Of a stretch of 9,238 nucleotides of DNA, positions 5,355 through 9,238 are shown in pieces. Location: positions 38,553-47,790 of the forward strand of contig DLCN01000026.1 of the NCBI GenBank assembly GCA_002480645.1, given 5' to 3'. Each line of letters starts with the position of its first letter. Positions within the stretch are counted from its first letter, which is position 1. Below the pieces are notes generated by a model. That model made no database searches. It saw only the letters and a list, made by a program, of their open reading frames with translations, and was not told the DNA's origin. This DNA comes from Balneolaceae bacterium UBA7797. GTDB taxonomy: Bacteria > Bacteroidota > Rhodothermia > Balneolales > Balneolaceae. The position numbers and the translations under genes are program-made.

Positions 5355-8186
5355 TTATTTCCGCGGAGCGGCATCGCCCAGATAGTCCTTAAGGAATGTA
5401 CCCGTATAACTCTCTTTCTCTTTCATGATATCTTCCGGCGTTCCTTCCGCTACGATCTGTCCGCCGCCAAAACCACCTTCAGGACCTACATCTATGATCC
5501 AGTCCGCACTTTTGATCACATCCAGATTATGTTCGATAATGATCACCGAATGACCCGAATTCACCAGCTCATTGAACGCATCCAGCAATTTAGCGACATC
5601 CTCGAAATGGAGTCCGGTAGTAGGTTCATCAAAAAAGTAAACCGTGTGCTCGGTATTTGTTTTACTCAGAAACCGGGCCAGTTTCACCCGTTGCGCCTCC
5701 CCCCCGGATAAGGTGGTGGCACTTTGACCCAATTTCAGATAGCCCAGTCCCACATCTTCCAGTGGTTGTAATTTATTAATGATGGAAGTTTCATCCACAA
5801 AAAACTCAATGGCTTCGGAAACCGGCATTTCCAGCACATCATGGATACTCTTTCCCCGGTATTTCACATTCAGGATATCGCGCCGGAACCGTGTTCCGTT
5901 ACATACTTCGCAAACCAGTTCAATATCGGCCATGAACTGCATTTCAATTTTCTGAACGCCTTCACCCTGACAGGTTTCGCATCTACCGCCCGGCACATTA
6001 AATGAAAAATGTCCGGGAGTATAGCCCATGATCTTAGCTTGCCGCGTATTTGCAAATACATCACGGATCCCATCAAATGCCTTCGTGTAAGTAGCCGGGT
6101 TTGAACGTGATGAACGTCCGATCGGACTCTGATCCACCATTTCCACGTTGTGAATACTGCTCATTCCGGAGATATCACGGAATCGTCCAACTTTCTGATT
6201 GTATGAACCGATATGCTTCATGATGCCGCCATACAATGTATCATGCACCAAAGTAGATTTCCCCGAACCTGAAACTCCGGTAACCACCAGCATCATCCCA
6301 AGAGGGAACTCCACATCCACATTCTTCAGATTATGCTCGCTTGCTCCTTCCAGGCGAATCACTTTTCCGTTTCCTTTTCTGCGCTTTTCCGGGATCGGGA
6401 TCTCTTTACGGCCGCTCAGGAATTTCCCGGTAAGAGTATCTGCTTTCAGGATCTCATCGTACGGACCGTGAAATACTACTTCTCCGCCATGTACACCGGC
6501 AAAGGGCCCAATATCGATGATATTATCTGCCGCTTTCATCATTTCGGGATCATGTTCCACCACTAACACGGTGTTCCCGATGTCCCGCAACGATTCCAAT
6601 ATTTTGATCAACCGGTCATTGTCTCGGGGATGTAAACCGATCGTGGGTTCATCCAGCACATATAAACTTCCAATCAGTGAGCTGCCCAGGGCGTTAGCCA
6701 GACTGATGCGCTGTGATTCTCCCCCACTCAGTGTGTTGGCAAGCCGGTCTAGCGTCAGATAATCCAGGCCGACCTCATCCAGATATTTCAGCCGCTTCTG
6801 TATTTCATACAGGATCTGTCCAGCTACATTTTGTTCAAACTCCGAAAGCTCCAGCTTATCGAAGTATTCCCTTGCGTGCCCGATAGTTAACTCACTCACT
6901 TCGCCAAGATGCATATCACCCACTTTCACATATTGTGCATCTTTTCGGATCCGATATCCTTCACATTCGGGGCAGCGACTATATCCCCGGTAGCGGGAAT
7001 AAAGCACCCGCATATGCACTTTGTAATTCTGTGATTTCACCTCGTCAAAAAATCCCCAGATACCGATATACTCATCTTTTCCTTTCCAGATGATGTTCTT
7101 AACCTCTTTGGGGAGTTCGGAATAGGGCGTATCGATCGGGAACTTCTCTCGTGCCGCCACCCGGATCAGATCTTTCAGATTAGAGCTGAATTTGGGGGAA
7201 TCGAACGGAGCGATTGCGTTATTACGAATAGAACGACTCGGGTCCGGGATCACCAGATCTTCATCAATACCGGCTACTTTACCAAAACCCTCACATTTCG
7301 GACAGGCTCCAAAGGGATTGTTGAACGAAAACATCTGTGGGGTCGGCTCGGTGAATTCCATGCCGTCTAATTCGAATCGTTCACTGAACAGTAATTCTTC
7401 ACCATTCCTCATTTTGATGGAACAGCGGCCCGCACCCTCACGAAAGGCTGTTTCCAGTGAATCTGCGATCCTCGAGATCACTCCTTCATCGTCTTTGAGA
7501 ACCAGCCGGTCAACCAACACACGATAAGCATCGGCCTTGAACTTCTTCAGCTCCGGCATTCCATCAGTAAGGTCGATCATTTCCTCTGTTGCGATATTCA
7601 GCAAGCGCGGAAATCCTTTTTCTTTCAAGACCCGTAATTCGTCGCCGACCTTCTTTTTATCATGATGCGGGATAGGAAACAACACATAGAACCGGTCACC
7701 TTCCTGTTGTGTGTCGTACAACTCTTTGATGGCCGTGCGCGGGGAATCTTTCTTTACAATTCTGCCTGATTTCGGGGAATAGGTCTTACCGATCCGGGCA
7801 AATAACAACCTCAGATAATCGAAGATCTCGGTTGTGGTCCCCACCGTCGAACGCGGATTGTTACTCGTAGTCTTCTGCTGAATGGCCATCGCCGGGGAAA
7901 TACCCTGCATAAAATCCACTTCCGGCTTATCCATGCGCTCCAGGAACTGCCGTGCATAACTCGACAGACTCTCCACGTACCTGCGCTGACCTTCGGCGTA
8001 AATGGTATCGAACGCCAGGCTCGATTTTCCTGATCCGGATACACCGGTAACCACCGTGAGTTGATTCCGCGGGATATCAACGTCGATATTCTTCAGATTG
8101 TGGGTTCGCGCCCCTTTTATGATGATGGGGCGTTCTTTCTCCTGTTCTTCAACTTGTCTGGTGGCGGTGGTTTTCTTCGTGGGCAT
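5355..8186 (-). CDS. uvrA: UvrA, excinuclease ABC subunit A
   Basis: This is the damage-recognition ATPase of nucleotide excision repair; it dimerises and loads UvrB onto damaged DNA. From the start at 8186 it has 943 residues (E. coli 940). Motifs: Walker A GVSGSGKSS (48-56), first zinc pairs CPKC (295-298) and CPEC (405-408), signature LSGGESQ (486-492) with Walker B VLDEPTIGL (510-518); second half Walker A GVSGSGKST (637-645), zinc pairs CETC (736-739) and CEVC (759-762), LSGGEAQ (826-832) and FFDEPTTGL (851-859). All functional residues look intact. An upstream ATG at 8240 would add MLPEKLYIPHLEHSTHSL, which is outside the family core, so the start at 8186 is preferred without strong ribosome-site support. 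The segment before the second CPEC reads GFFDEV...YKVHMRVLYSRYRGYSR, unlike E. coli. The last codons and stop overlap repeat island B, and island C lies directly upstream, so the promoter is within or beside repeat DNA. Confidence 0.98.
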   Translation of the reverse strand: MPTKKTTATRQVEEQEKERPIIIKGARTHNLKNIDVDIPRNQLTVVTGVSGSGKSSLAFDTIYAEGQRRYVESLSSYARQFLERMDKPEVDFMQGISPAMAIQQKTTSNNPRSTVGTTTEIFDYLRLLFARIGKTYSPKSGRIVKKDSPRTAIKELYDTQQEGDRFYVLFPIPHHDKKKVGDELRVLKEKGFPRLLNIATEEMIDLTDGMPELKKFKADAYRVLVDRLVLKDDEGVISRIADSLETAFREGAGRCSIKMRNGEELLFSERFELDGMEFTEPTPQMFSFNNPFGACPKCEGFGKVAGIDEDLVIPDPSRSIRNNAIAPFDSPKFSSNLKDLIRVAAREKFPIDTPYSELPKEVKNIIWKGKDEYIGIWGFFDEVKSQNYKVHMRVLYSRYRGYSRCPECEGYRIRKDAQYVKVGDMHLGEVSELTIGHAREYFDKLELSEFEQNVAGQILYEIQKRLKYLDEVGLDYLTLDRLANTLSGGESQRISLANALGSSLIGSLYVLDEPTIGLHPRDNDRLIKILESLRDIGNTVLVVEHDPEMMKAADNIIDIGPFAGVHGGEVVFHGPYDEILKADTLTGKFLSGRKEIPIPEKRRKGNGKVIRLEGASEHNLKNVDVEFPLGMMLVVTGVSGSGKSTLVHDTLYGGIMKHIGSYNQKVGRFRDISGMSSIHNVEMVDQSPIGRSSRSNPATYTKAFDGIRDVFANTRQAKIMGYTPGHFSFNVPGGRCETCQGEGVQKIEMQFMADIELVCEVCNGTRFRRDILNVKYRGKSIHDVLEMPVSEAIEFFVDETSIINKLQPLEDVGLGYLKLGQSATTLSGGEAQRVKLARFLSKTNTEHTVYFFDEPTTGLHFEDVAKLLDAFNELVNSGHSVIIIEHNLDVIKSADWIIDVGPEGGFGGGQIVAEGTPEDIMKEKESYTGTFLKDYLGDAAPRK

Positions 8187-8195
8187 CAATGAGTG

Positions 8196-8219
8196 TGTGG
8201 AATGTTCCAAATGTGGAAT
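8196..8219. promoter_or_regulatory. Direct repeat TGTGGAAT x2 upstream of uvrA (speculative operator)
   Basis: TGTGGAAT occurs at 8196-8203 and 8212-8219, repeat period 16 bp, with GGAA/TTCC dyads between. It lies 10-33 bp upstream of the preferred uvrA start. It could bind a regulator, but no known operator consensus is recognised, and if translation starts at 8240 it is coding. Confidence 0.2.
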
Positions 8220-8413
8220 ATAAAGCTTCTCCGGCAGCATGCCGAGATGTTTCCGTTAAAAAAATAGCGGTCGTTTTCGTTCCACCGATCGATCTGGTCT
8301 CCCACTCAAAACTGTCCGCGAATTACGTGACATCTACAATTGCGAAGGTTGACGTGAGCGAAGCGAACACAACCCGCGGCAATCTCATAATAATTACCCA
8401 AAAACAGGTCTTA

Positions 8414-8437
8414 CCACTTTTGAGCGACCAAAAGTGG
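8414..8437. repeat. 9-6-9 hairpin, variant CCACTTTTG (copy C)
   Basis: Perfect arms CCACTTTTG (8414-8422) and CAAAAGTGG (8429-8437), spacer AGCGAC, identical to 4401-4424. Confidence 0.85.
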
Positions 8438-8593
8438 CGCAAAAGTCGCCGGAAGAAATGGAGATGGCGTTATAACCATTCGTTGATCGCCTATCCTGCT
8501 TTGAATTACTTCACCCCATTAATCCAGTAGTCCCGCATTTCTCCCGGAGGTTTATTTTGTAGCTCGTTAATTATTATAAGTGCCCATCAAAAG

Positions 8594-8611
8594 TCCCCTC
8601 TTGAGAGGGGA
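8594..8611. repeat. TCCCCTCT/AGAGGGGA palindrome (copy C)
   Basis: Identical to 4580-4597, including the following TTTAGGGGTGTGTAACAT. Confidence 0.75.
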
Positions 8612-8690
8612 TTTAGGGGTGTGTAACATACAGGCTCATTCACCCAAACAACGTAGCTTATAACCATACTAGGTTTTCGACCTCCTCTGT

Positions 8691-8711
8691 CTCCTCCTTC
8701 TCAAGGAGGAG
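8691..8711. repeat. 9-3-9 hairpin, variant CTCCTCCTT
   Basis: Arms CTCCTCCTT and AAGGAGGAG with loop CTC, the counterpart of 4677-4697 with several changes in both arms that preserve pairing. A TTTTT run follows closely on the plus strand, but no plus-strand gene precedes it, so a terminator role is not supported. Confidence 0.7.
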
Positions 8712-8914
8712 GACTTTTTCCACAAGTTCAGATTCAATTATACGTACTCCAGAACTATCAGATAATGGAGAAGGACCTGCGGATTGATGTACTAACAAGA
8801 ACTGTACAGTGGTTAATGACTATTGTACAACTTAGAAATCCAACTCAAAACTCAACACTAATCACTCAAAACTGCGCAGCACGCATTCTTAATTCCGCGA
8901 AGCGAATGGGTTTA

Positions 8915-8938
8915 GTACTTTTGTGTGGACAAAAGTAC
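8915..8938. repeat. 9-6-9 hairpin, variant GTACTTTTG (copy C)
   Basis: Perfect arms GTACTTTTG (8915-8923) and CAAAAGTAC (8930-8938), spacer TGTGGA, identical to 4907-4930. Confidence 0.85.
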
Positions 8939-8987
8939 CAAAAACCACCACCTGTGAATTCCTGGCGGGAGTCCTCCTGCGTTCGCT

Positions 8988-9054
8988 CCATAAATCCGAA
9001 GGTCCATGGACGATCCCCTACAGCGTATACTTTTCATCCGGAGCGGATTTATGG
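8988..9054. repeat. 11-45-11 inverted repeat (copy C)
   Basis: CCATAAATCCG (8988-8998) and CGGATTTATGG (9044-9054), both arms identical to those at 4980-5046; the loop differs (CCTACAGCGTATAC where B has CCAACCATGTATAC). Confidence 0.7.
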
Positions 9055-9189
9055 GTCCGCTTCACCGGGACACGCTCCCTTCTTCGGACTCTTTCCCCGT
9101 CCGTAATTCTAAGGGTGGGAATATTGTGGGAGTCCGTGAATCTGGTTTCCAGCCCTTTCTTTATAATTCATCCAAATCCGTCATCCAGA

Positions 9190-9205
9190 TCCGTCGGCTG
9201 ACGGA
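9190..9205. repeat. TCCGTC/GACGGA hairpin (copy C)
   Basis: 6-4-6 hairpin with loop GGCT, same as 5168-5183. It is preceded by an extra ATCCGTCATCCAG unit resembling 4740-4752 of island B. Confidence 0.65.
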
Positions 9206-9238
9206 GAAGGATCCGCCAAACGTTGAACCAGCACGAAT

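Larger units (their letters stand above)
4248..5370 (+). repeat. Mosaic intergenic repeat island, copy B
   Basis: This 1.1-kb stretch has no supportable gene; it is a chain of modules shared with islands A and C. In order: the GCGAAGCGAACACAACCC module (4257-4286); hairpins at 4304-4324, 4349-4359 and 4371-4383; the CCACTTTTG 9-6-9 hairpin; a block ending in AAATGCCCATCAAAAGTCC; a CCCCTCT hairpin; another CCTCCCCTT hairpin; CTTAGAAATCCAACTC plus the ACTCAAAACT tract (4821-4860); the GTACTTTTG 9-6-9 hairpin; an 11-45-11 inverted repeat; the TCCGTC/GACGGA hairpin; a second ACTCAAAACT tract (5254-5280); and ATTCTTAATTCCGCGAAGCG-like units that overlap the uvrA stop. Against C, 4821-4900 differs from 8831-8910 at only about 4 of 80 positions. 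Confidence 0.85.
8284..9238 (+). repeat. Mosaic intergenic repeat island, copy C (continues past the window)
   Basis: This gene-free region upstream of uvrA opens with ACCGATCGATCTGGTC plus an ACTCAAAACT unit (matching 5233-5266), then the GCGAAGCGAACACAACCC module (8358-8386), the CCACTTTTG 9-6-9 hairpin, the block ending in CATCAAAAGTCC, the CCCCTCT palindrome, a CTCCTCCTT hairpin, the CTTAGAAATCCAACTC/ACTCAAAACT tract (8831-8880), the GTACTTTTG hairpin, the 11-45-11 inverted repeat and TCCGTC/GACGGA. At 9207-9238 it re-enters the CCGCCAAACGTTGAAC module seen in island B at about 4766, so the array appears to cycle. Relative to B it lacks the GGAGC hairpin segment (4288-4395) and differs most around 8650-8820. 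Confidence 0.85.

Noticed and set aside
4248..5370. Insertion sequence or MITE with terminal inverted repeats
   Set aside because: No transposase frame, no matching inverted ends at the island borders and no clear target-site duplication are visible.
8765..9201. Plus-strand frames of 92-113 codons in island C as genes
   Set aside because: They lie in repeat sequence, their island B counterparts differ at mostly non-silent positions, and they have no recognisable domain.

Overview
The window looks like chromosomal DNA from a Gram-negative member of the Bacteroidota or a sister phylum (Balneolota/Rhodothermota type). The indications are a small secreted protein with a type IX-secretion/FlgD-like C-terminal fold and a Gln right after the predicted signal-peptide cleavage site, genes mostly without Shine-Dalgarno sequences, and the style of the intergenic repeats. 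The phylum is an inference; no rRNA or marker tree is available here.

All recognisable genes lie on the minus strand. From right to left in transcription order: uvrA (5355-8186), the DNA-damage recognition ATPase of nucleotide excision repair; then a probable operon made of an ABC-2-type membrane permease (2578-4128), an Lgt-family membrane protein (1666-2532) and an ABC ATPase (915-1673) that overlaps the Lgt-like gene by 8 bp; then a short secreted protein (409-789). The permease and ATPase are likely one exporter, with the Lgt-like gene placed between them. That Lgt-like protein keeps the fold motifs but appears to lack three residues regarded as essential in E. coli Lgt.

The rest of the window is unusual. 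Three long gene-free islands (1-450 on minus, about 4248-5370 on plus, about 8284-9238 on plus and continuing past the edge) are copies of one mosaic repeat. Each is built from shared modules in different combinations and is packed with short hairpins. One class recurs six times with an identical 9-6-9 layout and a CTTTTG/CAAAAG core, and its outer base pairs change while still pairing. Islands B and C share about 95% identity over long blocks. Open frames inside them are not conserved as protein.

The islands run into genes. Island A supplies the last 13 codons and stop of the secreted protein, the end of island B overlaps the last codons and stop of uvrA, and the start of island B cuts off what may be the 3' remnant of a gene that once preceded the permease. 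A and B form an inverted pair around the transporter operon; B and C form a direct pair around uvrA. No transposase, integrase, CRISPR array, tRNA or rRNA was seen.
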